A model generated the notes under the pieces. The model did no database searches. It saw only the letters and a list, made by a program, of their open reading frames with translations, and was not told where the DNA came from. This document shows positions 22,796 through 34,828 of a stretch of DNA of 64,000 bases, one piece after another (within the stretch, counting starts at the first letter, position 1; each line of letters starts with the position of its first letter). Source of the DNA: Pestalotiopsis fici W106-1 (Eukaryota; Ascomycota; Sordariomycetes; Amphisphaeriales; Sporocadaceae); NCBI RefSeq assembly GCF_000516985.1, contig NW_006917093.1:5675013-5739012 (forward strand), given 5' to 3'. The translations under genes were made by a program, and so were the position numbers.

Positions 22796-25186
22796 ATGGC
22801 TCAGTCACTCTGCCAGCGCTGTCGCGACTTCGACATTCAAGTTTTTCAAAGAAGCAATTTCGATTTGAGAGGTTATTCATTAGCATCAGTTATATCCTCT
22901 GCCGAGACAGGATGCTCTTTCTGCAGCTTCCTGCTGATAAATCTGAACGCCACTGATGATGAGAATGACCTTGTCTTTTCCGATGAACCTTTTGGAAGTA
23001 GGCGAAATATGAGATGGCCATATCAACATGGATCTATTTCTTTCTTTAATATCATCGGTTCCATGTGGGCGTGGACTTCGCCTCCCTGGATACATTTCAA
23101 CGTCAGACGTGCGAAGCTTATCGCTGGGGAGGACGAGACAAGTAAAGGCCTCCATATTGAAGCCATTGGTGCCTTCATATCAACTTCGAGGTATTTGCTC
23201 TGGCGTTCAGACCGAAGCACCATATCACGAACCTGGATTCATGTTGCAGCAGATGACGGCACGGCAGCACATGAGTCCCGGGATATTATCGGCCGTTTGT
23301 TTGCAGACAAATCCACCTTGTCCAAGTCCAATTTCCAAGCTATTAGGAAATGGCACCTGGAATGCTGTTCAACCCATCAGCGCTGCAACAAGACACTGTC
23401 CCGATGCCACTCCATCGATGTCGAACTAGCATGCCTGCCAACTCGATGCATTGAGGTTATCTCCGTTTGTGGGAATGCACGCTGCACTAAGCACGACCTT
23501 TTATTCTTTCTGCGAAGGACTCAGGGCGAAAAAGGCAAATATATCGCCTTGAGTCATCGTTGGACCACGGAAACGTTTGATACAAGGACAACGAAAGATA
23601 ACTATGAGACTAGATGCAAGCAGGGTTTCAATTGTTCCACACCTAATAGCATCACGCGCTTGATGTACGAAGCGGGACAAGCCGCCTTTGCACTAGGTCT
23701 TAAGTATATCTGGATCGACTCGATTTGTATCGTACAAGACGATGAAGCTGACTGGAGACGGGAGGCTGCCAAGATGGCAGAGTACTATCAGTATTCATGG
23801 CTCACTGTTGTGGCAGCATACACACAAGACAGGGGGTTATTCCATGATGTCACTTCCAACGATATAACACGTGTCACGCGACTCCCGTATCGGGATATGA
23901 ATGGGAAACAAAACGGCTATTTCTACCTCCAGGCTGCTGATTCCAAAGCGCTACAGAGAGATTTCATGAAGTCAGTCAGCGATGGCGAACTCAACCGCCG
24001 TGGCTGGATATACCAAGAACGGCTGCTTAGTAGGCGTCTCCTTTTCTTTTCTAAATCGGGTATGTTCGTGCAATGTCAGACTGGGCCTGCCCGATCTTTC
24101 CTAGGTGACATCTTCAATCCAACTAAAGCCGATTCGCAAGGAGACTGGGTAAAAGGTACGATCCTCCAAAAGAATGAATTCATAAAATAAGTTTAGTGGA
24201 TGCGGAGTTTTGACAAGACACTTCTAGACTATTCTACCACCACCTCGTCTATTTTGGCCCAATGGGAGGAGGTTGTGCAGACTTATGCCAGCCTGGAACT
24301 TACGCAGCTGGAGCAAGACCGCCTTATGGCGCTTTCCGGTATTGCCATCGAGTTTGGCCGAAGCCTTCGCCACATGAGGAGGGCGAAGGCCTCGTCGTCG
24401 GATGCCGATGCAATGAAAGTGGAGTACTATTCGGGGACCTGGCTACTGGCTATTCGAGGATTGCTTTGGGAACAGACACAGCCGGGAAACCGAGGACGAA
24501 TCAGAGGCATACCCACGTGGTCATGGGCATCAATGGCCGCCTTAGTCACCAACTCCGAGCGACAGAATGTGTGGTCAGGGTTGGCTATTCAGTGGGGCCA
24601 CCATCGAGATGGCAAAGCGGTATGTGAGTTGACTGCTGTATTGCCAGTCCCAGTGACCAAGAATCTCCGACCGAATTTCGGTCGAGCACTGAGATTTCGG
24701 CCGCCAGAGAATGTGTATGATGGTGACAAGCGGTTCGCAATTCTTGGATTGCGTGGGTTGTGTACACCGGCATTCATCCATCGCAATTTTCCGACAGAAG
24801 ACGATACTTCTACTGCCGCAAGATTGACTGGTCACGATTCTGGCCAAAGCAGTAACATGTGGCGGCAAGTAACGTTAACTCGAGAAAGCCTGGTAACTGC
24901 AGGTTGGGCATCGATTGAGCATCCAGACATTCAGACGGACGAAGATTGTGAGGCTGCTATCAATCTTCATGGGTTAGTACTCGAAAGAATTGATAGAATA
25001 CGTGGGGGCAGTTTTGTAGGTTTCAGGGAGCGCCGTCTGACAGCATATACGGTTTTATATATCAGACCCACGAAAGTTTACGGACTTGAGGATTGCTTTG
25101 AGCGCATTGGTATTGGGAGAATTTTTGGAGAGTATCTGGACGAGCAATTTCGTGAAGCCGAACGAAAATCAATTTGGTTGGTATAA
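22796..25186 (+). CDS. HET-domain protein
   Basis: Exons 22796-24148 and 24197-25186, with a 48-nt phase-0 intron (GTAAAA...TAG), encode 780 residues. The ATG at 22796 precedes a Cys-rich N-terminal segment (LCQRCRDF, then CSFCSFLL) common in this class. HET core blocks are IALSHRW, SITRLMYEAG, YIWIDSICIVQDD, YYQYSWLTVVAA and then RGWIYQERLLSRR. The second exon carries DRLMALSGIA and the IPTWSWAS motif. Likely role is non-self recognition or regulated cell death; no partner gene is evident nearby. The neighbour on the left is a membrane protein of unknown function, transcribed divergently. Confidence 0.92.
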
Positions 25187-28100
25187 GTAGGAGGAGTATA
25201 GGGTATTGTAGAGAAGTGGAAAACTGAAATAAATCGAATGAATTTACGTACAATTAAGATCGCGACCGGTCGACATGATATTGAAGACTTGGGACAATAA
25301 AATTTTGAGCTTTCTGAGAGAATAGTGATCATACGTAGAGTAGGCGGCGTGGCCTTCTGGACCACGAGGAAGCAGAAAACAGTGTACGTATGAGGCACTC
25401 CGGCAGTAGAAACCAGGTTGTGTCAAGTCAAAAGCTGACGTCTACCAAGCCTGCATCTGTGAACGCGCGGACGTAATGCATCAGGTTGCATTAGATAGAA
25501 AAGACCAGATTTTGCAGGAGACTACTCTGACATATTGCATCCTTTTATTGGGCCATCGAAGAATATGTTTCAAGTATCTCAAAGGCAATATCCACGAAAA
25601 CTGACGGTCCTTCGGAATGGTGCATGTATAGTAGTAGCAAGGAACCTAACCAGACACTGCAATAGTGAAGTATAATCTAGTTGGAAGCGATGGCTGCTTT
25701 CTGATCTTCGACGACTCCATGTAGCTTTGGCCATGATGTCCCCGTGGCCTTCTCTGAGTGAAATCTCCCGGCAAGAGATCTTGAGGGACAAGTAGACTGG
25801 TGATTGCTTGGAACCTCAGCCGTCTTTGCCGGAGCAATGCCTTTCTCCATTGTGGAGTTGGGCCAGTATTCTCGAGAGAAATTCACATTCATGGACATCA
25901 CACAACTTTACCACATCAAATATTCTGTGAAGGCCATGGATGTCAAGGCATCCCTCACCACAATGGACTGTTTCGGCACGTTTACGGGAGGTAGCATTGA
26001 CCCCAAAGCGCTGTTGCTTGTCCTTGATTGCCAGGGTGTCCTCGGTACCGCTCAGTCAACATCACGACTTCTCACGCTATTGTCAATAGTCCATGGCCAC
26101 TCATGCGATTGGGATTCCCACAAAATGGAGCACAACCAGATTTTCCAGAGCTATTCGGAGCAGCAACGCTCCATTCTCTAGTTGCTCCAACACCAGCCCT
26201 CTCATGAGACTATTATACGTATGTGTATGTCATTGCTCAAAGGTGTTCAAGGCGTGGATAGATGGATGCGGTTGACAAGTTTATCTTTTGTCATCCAAGA
26301 CGAGACATTTACGGAGACAACGATTGAAACTGTCGCGGCTGTGGGGGGAGACTTGGCCAGAGTTGAGAAGGCAGATTGCAAAGATGATCCTATTCTTACG
26401 TTGTGTCTGTCCTCCCGTGGCCAAAGTATGTAATTAAATGGAGTCGCCGATGATGACCTAGACTGGTAGTAGTATGAAGCTGCGTGATGTTGCGCAATGG
26501 CACACAAGGGCAATACTTTGCTTCCGAACATTATGAAGTAATGGTGGAAAGGTCGTGTCGTCTGTGGCTTTGTGGCAAGATGCCGAGTTCAAGAGACTGA
26601 ACATGAAATGTGCTGCTGTCAACGTTGCCTCGAATCTTGAGAAGCTTCGAGACTAGGTCAAGGACAGTGGTGGCAATTATGGCGGCGACTCATCGAGCTT
26701 GTCTTGCAGGACAACTCGTTCGAGTCATCAATGATGGCGAAGATGATTCCATATTCTCAGTGAAAGACGTCAGAAATATTGATCTCAGGTTCGGTCGAAC
26801 AAAAGGAAGGTGACTATCTCGGGATCATAGTGAATCTTACGAATGGAGACGTTGAACGGCCAAAGCTAGACGCCATTGTCTTATTGTGGCCTAATGTGAC
26901 GCCATACTGACCAAACAAGGCCTCCGGAGATCGTGTTATAGCCAAAGGCTTCTGGAACTCTGTAGGACCAGTGACTGGGCAATGGTATGCATGAGGCGAT
27001 GGTACGTTGGGCCTGAAGAAAGTCCTAAACGGCGCCCAAACAGACATGAATGCGTAATGTTGTCGCTCTGGTTCGGTACGCCCCTTGCTGAAAGGACCGC
27101 CGCATAGAAGAGCAGTTTCTTCTTGTGAGCAAGTGTAGGTCTAGTCCTGCTCCATGATACTACCCTCGGTCGGCAAGGCGTCAATGGTGTCATGCTTGTA
27201 TCTTCTATTGATGCCGGCTTCCGGCAGTGGGCATGATACGATGAGTAATGGAATTGACACTCGAGTTACCAGCGGTAACCTGGAAGGGTTGTTGTCATCG
27301 TCGTTGTGAGATTGTGTAATCTGGAGCCTCTGACCAGTGAGGCTACTGATGTTGCTGGGGGTTAGAGATTACACTTTATGCATAGCAGCTGCACGTTGAT
27401 ACACAAAGCAGGGGTTAGCACGCAACCCACGGCCACTGCCGCTTCTCTGGAGACTGGAGATATGTTTAGTAAGTCAAGGTAGTATATTACGGGGTTGATC
27501 CATAATCTTTCCACCTATCCAATGAGAAGCGGTCGTCTACTCGCAACGCTGAATCGCGTGCTATTTCGAAAGCCCGGGGAGCCAGAGCCTCCATCGGAGT
27601 CCAGGCAGGCCAGCGAGTATGGAGTGACCAATGGCAGGTCGCTGGCCAAGGCACCTGTCGGAATGAGTTAGCGCATCTCGGATCGATGCTGGGGGCCTGC
27701 TTCGGATATGAAGTGTCATTGGACGGAGACTGATCTGGGGGCGTTGAAACACGATGGACTTTTCTGGCTGAAAGCCGCCCAACCTAGGACTCTTTAGGAG
27801 GTCAAATGGAGGCTCGCGATGCCGAGGTGGGCGACATTGCAGCTCCGCGCAGCACATGTAGCGTAGCGACGCTGCTCCCGAGGACGTGGCGCCCAAGAAA
27901 GCTTATCACGGCCGCTAAACATTTAAGCTTTTGGGGGTTGTACATTCTCCAAAGGGGACTGGGCCAGGAGGGTTTGCAGTGCGCTAAGCTACAGGTACTT
28001 GTGCGCCGTAGGCATTGCCAACTGATTTAATGCGTACCGCTAGGAGCACTCTTTAGTGCGGGCCATGCATGTCACCTTCTCGATTAAGCCATGTCAAAAA

Positions 28101-30007
28101 GGAAAACAAGCTTGATTCTTGACATCAGATGAACGATCGGATATCGCCTCGCTACAATTATTCATCGCATCTCATCGTCACTATCGTCATCTCGTCGCTG
28201 TTGCTATCGATATGATCATGTAAAACCATGGTTAGTCAATGAAGATGCAACTTCAATCAATGGTATAGGCTGAATGCGACGTGTCCGGTCTTGGCTGCCT
28301 CTGGGTCTGAGTCGCCAAGAGCCAAGACTGTGTTTTACCGTCCTTCTGCAGCGGCTTGTCACATTGACAGGTCGGGGAAGCAAGACGCGCAACAGATGAC
28401 TGCAGAGGCGCAATCGGAAACACACGACGCACCGCCAACACCAGCGTAATCTGTCTTGCCTGCGATGCGCCTCGAGCCTCACGATTCGTTCGATTTTTTT
28501 GCCCGATCGCCTTGACCAAAGCAGACAGTATGCAAGACAGACACGGGACGGAGTCTCCCAATCGAATGCCTTGGACAGCACACATCCCAATTAAGAAGGT
28601 GGCATATTCAGTCCATCGTCACCGTAATGTAAAGCACGTGGACCAGTTTTAGATCTACTACTCTACTCTACCTAGATCACGAAAAACTGCTACGACCACT
28701 GCTACTCAAATCTCGCCCCACATAACGCAACCAAACCTGCGCAGCCGACGGAGACCTTCTGGCGGCTTGAAATGGTCTAGAAGCCACGGAGAAGTTGACA
28801 TGATGCGCCGCGCATTTCAGCCTCCTTCGGACATGTTGCAGTTCTCGGCATTATACGGTATTTGCCCGGAGTATCACAGCAGCGGCCGACGTCGTACAGA
28901 ATACGCCTCCTATTCTAGACATGTGGTTCACACGACACTTGCTGTGTATTCCCTCATTGATTCATTCATTCACTCCTTTATCGCCTCAAATCAGTTGAAA
29001 GGTGCAGGCAACAGAAACCTCCTCATGGACAAGTCGAAATGGTTGCTGCTGCATTAACTGTAAAGAAGCTCCAATTGGGTGCTTGTGTGCGTGTGTGTGT
29101 GTAAAAGTCGCCATCATGAGAATGGATGATCACGACTGTTGATCTTGCTTGTTCAGGATATACAAGTACTTCAAGGCATTTGCTGATTGGGTGCTCTCGG
29201 AGCTCTCGCATTCGATAGACCCTGGGTCGCTCTGCTGGCTAAAAGGCTCTAGTGCATGTCTCGCTTGAGTCAGGGGTTTTGATGGCTCCTGGATGGTCGC
29301 CCTCAGCGGGGCGAACAATAGTTTCTTTGGGTGGTTTACCGCTCTTGGAGATTGCGCTCCAGATACAGCACTGTCAAACCATGTACTTCGTACAATGCTG
29401 CAATCTGCAATTGACCGGGGCAACTCTAGGATTCGTGGGAATTCCCACCTTGGCCGATCGATTGTGGTTCGTGTTGAGAATCCATGGCCCATCACTCGTC
29501 AGATGGACTGAATCACGCATTTTTCTTTTTCTACTGTGGGTAGGTAGGCTGTTAGTGTGCAGGCCTCGGCAACTGCTCGTTTGCCAATGTCTAGGGATTA
29601 TACTCCATATGCATGTCTCTTCCCTCGCAACGACATGCCCAATGACAGGGGCCAAGGATGATGATGGTGGTGTGGCGCCTCTCTGTAGTCGGTACATTAC
29701 ACACAGGCTTGGACAAAGGAACAAGCTTTATGTCCTGGCATGGGGGTTAGCAGAACGCCAAGATCTCGGAGCCAGGGAGAGAGCAAGAGACTGGAGTATG
29801 CGCGAGCTAGTCTACACGGCATAATCACTCATCAGATATACCTATATCCCATTTATCTTGAGATGATCATCGACAGTTGCCCATTCTTTTATAAAAGGGC
29901 ACTGTCGCCCTCGTCAACAAAGATGGATTCATTCTCACCACATCAGTCTCTCCATCTCCAACTGAGTCGTCGCCGGTGATTATTCAAAAGCCAGACAAGA
30001 CATCAAG
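25187..30007. other. 4.8-kb region without a convincing gene
   Basis: Overlapping short frames on both strands, none with a recognised domain. The interval 25800-27050 has several plus-strand frames in succession that read like broken protein (for example DVKASLTTMDCFGTFTGG and GDYLGIIVNLTNG), so a decayed gene is possible but its family was not identified. The 3' end is the promoter of the aspartic protease. Confidence 0.45.
29890..29897 (+). promoter_or_regulatory. TATA box of the aspartic protease gene
   Basis: TATAAAAG, a near-perfect TATA consensus, about 110 nt before the ATG at 30008. A strong TATA fits a highly expressed, GC3-rich secreted protease. Confidence 0.55.
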
Positions 30008-31300
30008 ATGCAGTCCTTTGCGCAGACTTTCCTCCTGGCCTCGGCTGCCATCATCTCCTTCACTTCGGCCGCTCCCACTGCCGAGGGTCCCAAGACCAAG
30101 GACTTTACTGTCACCCAGGTCCGCAACCCTCACTATGTCCGCAATGGTGCTGCCGCTCTGGCCAAGGCTTACCGCAAGTACGGCGCTCCTCTGCCCGAGT
30201 ACTTGACTGCCGCGCTCAACCACACCTACACCAAGCGCGCAACCACGGGCAGCGCCGTCACCACGCCCGAGGAGTACGATGTCGAGTACCTCACTCCCGT
30301 GAGCATCGGCACGCCTGCCCAGACTCTCAACCTCGACTTTGACACCGGTTCCTCGGACCTGTGGGTGTTCAGCACCGAGCTGGCTTCGAGCTACCAGTCG
30401 GGCCACAGCGTGTACAGCCCCTCCAAGAGCAGCACGGCCACCAAGCTGAGCGGCTACACCTGGAGCATCTCGTACGGCGACGGTTCGGGAGCCTCTGGCG
30501 ACGTCTACACCGACGTTGTCAACATCGGTGGCGTCTCGTACGCTACCCAGGCCGTCGAGGCCGCCAGCAAGATCTCTACCGAGTTCACCCAGGACACCAA
30601 CAACGATGGTCTCGTTGGTCTGGCTTTCAGCTCCATCAACACCGTGTCGCCCAAGTCCCAAAAGACCTTTTTTGACAATGTCAAGTCTTCGCTCAGCTCG
30701 CCCCTGTTCGTTGCTGACCTGAAGCATGATGCCCGTAAGTAAAATACTCGGTAACAATGAGAAATGGGATGTAGAGACTAACACGATAATTTTACAGCCG
30801 GCACCTACGACTTTGGAAAGACTGACAGCTCCAAGTACACGGGCTCCATTGCCTACACGTCGGTCAGCACCTCGCAAGGGTTCTGGCAGTTCAGCGCGTC
30901 GAGCTACAAGGTGGGCACGACGAGCTACTCGACCAGCCTCAACGGCATCGCCGACACGGGCACCACGCTGCTGCTGCTCCCCGCCACCGTGGTCAAGAAC
31001 TACTACGCCAAGGTGACGGGCTCGAGCAACTCCAACACGTACGGCGGCTACGTCTTCCCCTGCACCGCCACCCTGCCCACCTTCACCTACACCGTCGGCT
31101 CCGTCAGCATCGTCATCCCCGCCACCTACCTCAACTATGCCCCCGTCGAGGACGGCTCCTCCACCTGCTACGGTGGTCTGCAGTCCAGCGCTGATATCGG
31201 CATCAACATCTTTGGCGACGTTGCCCTCAAGGCCGCCTACGTTGTCTTCAACGGTGCCTCTACCCCAACCCTGGGTTTCGCCACCAAGACTCTCTCGTAA
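30008..31300 (+). CDS. Secreted aspartic endopeptidase (endothiapepsin type, A1)
   Basis: Exons 30008-30734 and 30798-31300 (GTAAGT...CAG) encode 409 residues. It begins with a signal peptide, then a propeptide with [15 protein letters not shown] and [10 protein letters not shown] segments and a KR processing site near residue 76. The mature A1 fold has both catalytic motifs: [12 protein letters not shown] in the N-lobe and [11 protein letters not shown] in the C-lobe, plus the flap region [12 protein letters not shown]. The end [16 protein letters not shown] is typical of the family. It cleaves proteins at acid pH outside the cell. Codon third positions are strongly C/G-biased, which is why a long artificial open frame also runs along the opposite strand. 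A TATA box precedes it. Confidence 0.96.
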
Positions 31301-32127
31301 ATGGAGAGAGAGAGGAGAAAGAGACTCACAATTGGACAAGAGCATTTGCCTAATGCTTTCCCCCAAGATGAGGTTGCTATTTGATGAGAGGAGGATCATG
31401 TCATGACATCATGTATATACACGGGTTACGACGAGTTTAAATATTCTGCTGTTGGTATAGACCACATAGCCATCGTTTTGTTGTAGCGTTACCTTGAATT
31501 CAAATTCAATGACTGATGAGAACAATCGCTATTTGGCCCGATACTAGATTGTGATGACAAGAGTGTACATGCAGAAGAGCATATTGCGCATCCGTTCACG
31601 GGACAGATTGCGAAAAGAAAACACGGCAAGCGAAAATGCGTTACTAGCTGGCAGTCGCACTAATTGCCGCGCCACACGGGAAGTTGGCTGATGGCTCGGG
31701 CCGCTCGTGATTACGTCTAGTCGGGACGCATCCTGTTTCGATGTGCTTGTCATTGGCGCTGATAATAAGTCCTACCTTGGCATTGACTCGGCATGGGCCT
31801 GCTTGTAAATGACAATAATGCCTATCCTGATTGGGCATTATATGTGAGTACTGCATCAACATATATTGTCATTACTACAGACCCGGGTTTCTGGACACAC
31901 TCAAGAATGCCTGGTAAAGCAACATGAAGCACTGAAAAGTCAATTATAGCGCTGCTTGATTCAATCATTTCGTCAAGCAATTGTGCTCATGAGATTAATA
32001 ACACATCAAGACTCGCCTTCTAATGAATCATTCTACTTGAGTCTAATCATGCCTCAGGATATTGCCCCACGCTGTAAATGCTAGCATTCCTTCATGCCAT
32101 ACTTGTATACGTAACATTCAAAACAAT
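31301..32127. other. Intergenic, convergent 3' ends
   Basis: About 830 nt between the convergent protease and aminopeptidase genes. No gene or repeat recognised. Confidence 0.5.
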
Positions 32128-33842
32128 TTAGATGAAAAGCTTGGCGCCGTGGTACTTGGTCTGTTCCTCGTATACGCCGGTAGCCGAAGACTTCAGCGCA
32201 ACTCGCTTGGGGAAGCCCTCGAAAGAGGCAGCATAGGTGGCAACTGAGTGAGCGATAAGCTGGGAAATCTTAGTATTAACTCTATCGAAGTCAAATAGAT
32301 TCATGATGTGTATGGGTGGTCATACCTTGGTGTTCACCTCCCAGGCTGTCAGATTCAGGTTGCTAACATCATCGCAAAGCTGGTGGTAGCACGGATCGTA
32401 CCAGTCACCTGCCTTGCCGCCGAATTGCTCCTCTTCCTCCTTGGTCTTGATGCCCTCTGCACCAGTGGCGATACCACCAGCGGGAATACCAGCTCGGATG
32501 AAACCATCGTAGTCACTTCTGCCATCAAAGGGGATGAGAGTATAGTTGAGACCCTGAGACTTGTACCAGTTGATATAGAGGTCTCGAAGCTCCTCCGATC
32601 CTTCCGGACTCTCATCGTTGGTAGCATTGTAAATCTGGTAAGCAAAGTTGGGGCTGGCCATCATGTCATAATCCATGAACAAGCGAATCTTCTGGTTCTC
32701 CTCGGGACTGAGGCTGGCTGCGTAGTGGTCCGAGCCGAGCAAGCCTTCTTCCTCGGCAGCCCACCAAGAAAAGCGGACACAGTTGTTGACGCTAAACTTG
32801 GTAAGTTGCTTAGCAACCTCGAGCACACTAAGACTACCAGAACCGTCGTCGTTGATACCAGGACCTTCAGTTACACTATCGCTGTGTCCACCCAACATAA
32901 CACAGTTGTCAGGGTCGCCAGCGGTGGTCTGGGCAATGATATTGTCAGTGTAGGTAGTCTGGACGTCGGCATCCATGTAAGCAATGGCATCTACACGCTT
33001 TCCATCCTTGAGCTTTTTTAGGACCGGTGCAGCCTGTGCATCGGACAAGCCAAAGGTGGCAACGTGGTACGGCGACGGCGTACCAAGTGTTCCGGAAAGA
33101 GGACCCTCGTCGTTGTTGTAGACAACCGCGGCAACGGCGCCAGCACGGCCAGCGTGCTCTGACTTGGTGCCAAAGGCGCACGTGCCACGCTGCACAAAGG
33201 CAATGTTGCCAGCGACTTCGGCGGGAAAGTCAGAAGCATCGCAGCCGGCGTTTGCGACGAGGACCAGGTCTGCGTGAACAGGCTCCTTGTCCTTGGTCGG
33301 GGGCGTCAGGCCCATGGGCAACGCCGAGCTCGGGACCTGGTCGCCCAGCACGAGACGATACTCGGAGACCCGTCCCGTCACGGCGGGAAAGGTTTGGTTA
33401 GACAAAGTATAATAGTCGCCCAGCTCTGCTAGGGACGAGTATATATACGATAGCGTCCCCAAGTGTCCTAAAAAGAAACTATCAGTCTTGTTTCTCGAGT
33501 ATAGCGATATAGAGCACAGTGTCGAGGACAATGGAAATAAGTAAGATTGGGAGAAGAGGTCATACCGTCACCGCCGATAACGCGCGTAGGATGGTTGAAC
33601 TCATCCTCGCCCAGCTTTGCAATCTCATACAGCTCCTTGGCGCGAGCAAAAAGATTGTCAATCTTGATGCTATCCTGAAGCGCCTCGGTGCTGACCAAGG
33701 GCAGGGCGCTGCCTTCGCTTTGCAGCGGCAATTGCTGCTCGCGATTGGTATCCAGGCCCAGAGGAACTTGAGTTGCGAGCGCTGGCAGGCCGCCCATGAG
33801 AGCTAGGCCCGCGGCCACTTGGCGTCGAGTGTATCCGACCAT
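32128..33842 (-). CDS. M28 zinc aminopeptidase with PA domain, secreted
   Basis: Three exons: 33842-33566, 33467-32326, 32268-32128, giving 519 residues. The short last exon was added because the frame otherwise stops in the intron, and it restores ISQLIAHSVATYAASFEGFPK, typical of the family C-terminus. The N-terminus has a hydrophobic signal segment. A protease-associated domain (QRGTCAFGTKSEHA) precedes the M28 peptidase core. Zinc ligands are visible in GGHSDSV (about residue 287), GINDDGSG, WWAAEEEG (about 331), FMDYDM and YHQLCDD. Closest described relatives are yeast aminopeptidase Y and secreted fungal leucine aminopeptidases. It probably works with the convergently encoded aspartic protease in protein degradation. 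Confidence 0.94.
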
Positions 33843-34828
33843 GATGTGACGCCTGTATCGTCTGTGAAGGTGTAAAAGAGGATCGAGAACAGAAAATCAG
33901 ATGAAAACAGAGATGTGATAAACAAAAGAGGAAGAGATGGATAAGAAACAGATAGGCAAACACAGACTGGACAGATGACTGATGGCAGCACGACGTATCA
34001 ATGGAACTGTGCGTCATGTGCCCAATTATTGACACGATCACCTGGGTGGGACTTGAGCGCGGCTCCCCGTGCCCAGTGGCGCCAAGCCTCAATCTGGTTT
34101 AGCTGGCATGGGAAGCGCCTGATAAGCCAGATGCAGGAACGAGTCACCCCCTGGCCCGGGGCGATGCGCCTCCCATTAATCTGCCCTGCAAGCCCTGTTT
34201 CTTGAGGTATTCCGCCATCGCCTGCTGCTTCTCATCAGCGTTTGAATCAGCGACCAGGAAACTGGCAGCGGTCTGACTTTAATTCCATTTTCATTGCACC
34301 ATCTATATGCACAATAATTAGCACGTATGCGCCAGGCATTGTATTAAAGACTAAATGCCGCGCATCCAGAGACAATCGATCATGAAGAATGGGATAAAGT
34401 CCTGGAATCAGTATAATCCTGAAAAAGTAACAGTTGCAGGGGCAAATATGGCCTTTATTTCTCTGCTTCCCAACTATAATGCGACCAGTCAGCGCGCGCC
34501 AGAAGATGTTGTGGGCACCCTATTTAAAGCATATTGAACCTATAGAAAGATGACTTTTGTCCTGAATCAATGCTACACATATAGAGACGATTGAATGCAC
34601 CAGTGCAGTGCGCGAATTATACAAGCAAGACTTTGGACTTGATCCCACACCCTGCCAATAGAAATGCAAGTGTTGAGTATCAACTAAGCGATAAGCTTAC
34701 TGGCCACACTCTATTTGGTGGCTCTCCTACGTTTCCAACACTTGACTGAATACGAGGAACACTGAAACAAGATGCACAAGACGACATGTTCAATTGAATT
34801 GTTATTCATTCATTATAATATTTCTGGC
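33843..34828. other. Intergenic
   Basis: About 1 kb: promoter of the aminopeptidase (minus strand) and 3' flank of the hydrolase gene. Nothing else recognised. Confidence 0.45.

Noticed and set aside
29252..29824. 190-codon plus-strand frame upstream of the aspartic protease
   Set aside because: No recognised domain, overlapping minus-strand frame of similar quality, and position just ahead of the protease TATA box; treated as chance.
29984..31399. 471-codon open frame on the minus strand opposite the aspartic protease
   Set aside because: It crosses the protease intron and has low-complexity G/V/A-rich composition. It arises from the strong GC third-position bias of the real gene and shows no domain.
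32308..33021. 237-codon plus-strand frame opposite the M28 aminopeptidase
   Set aside because: Antisense shadow of a well-supported gene with zinc-ligand motifs; no family motif or splice logic of its own.
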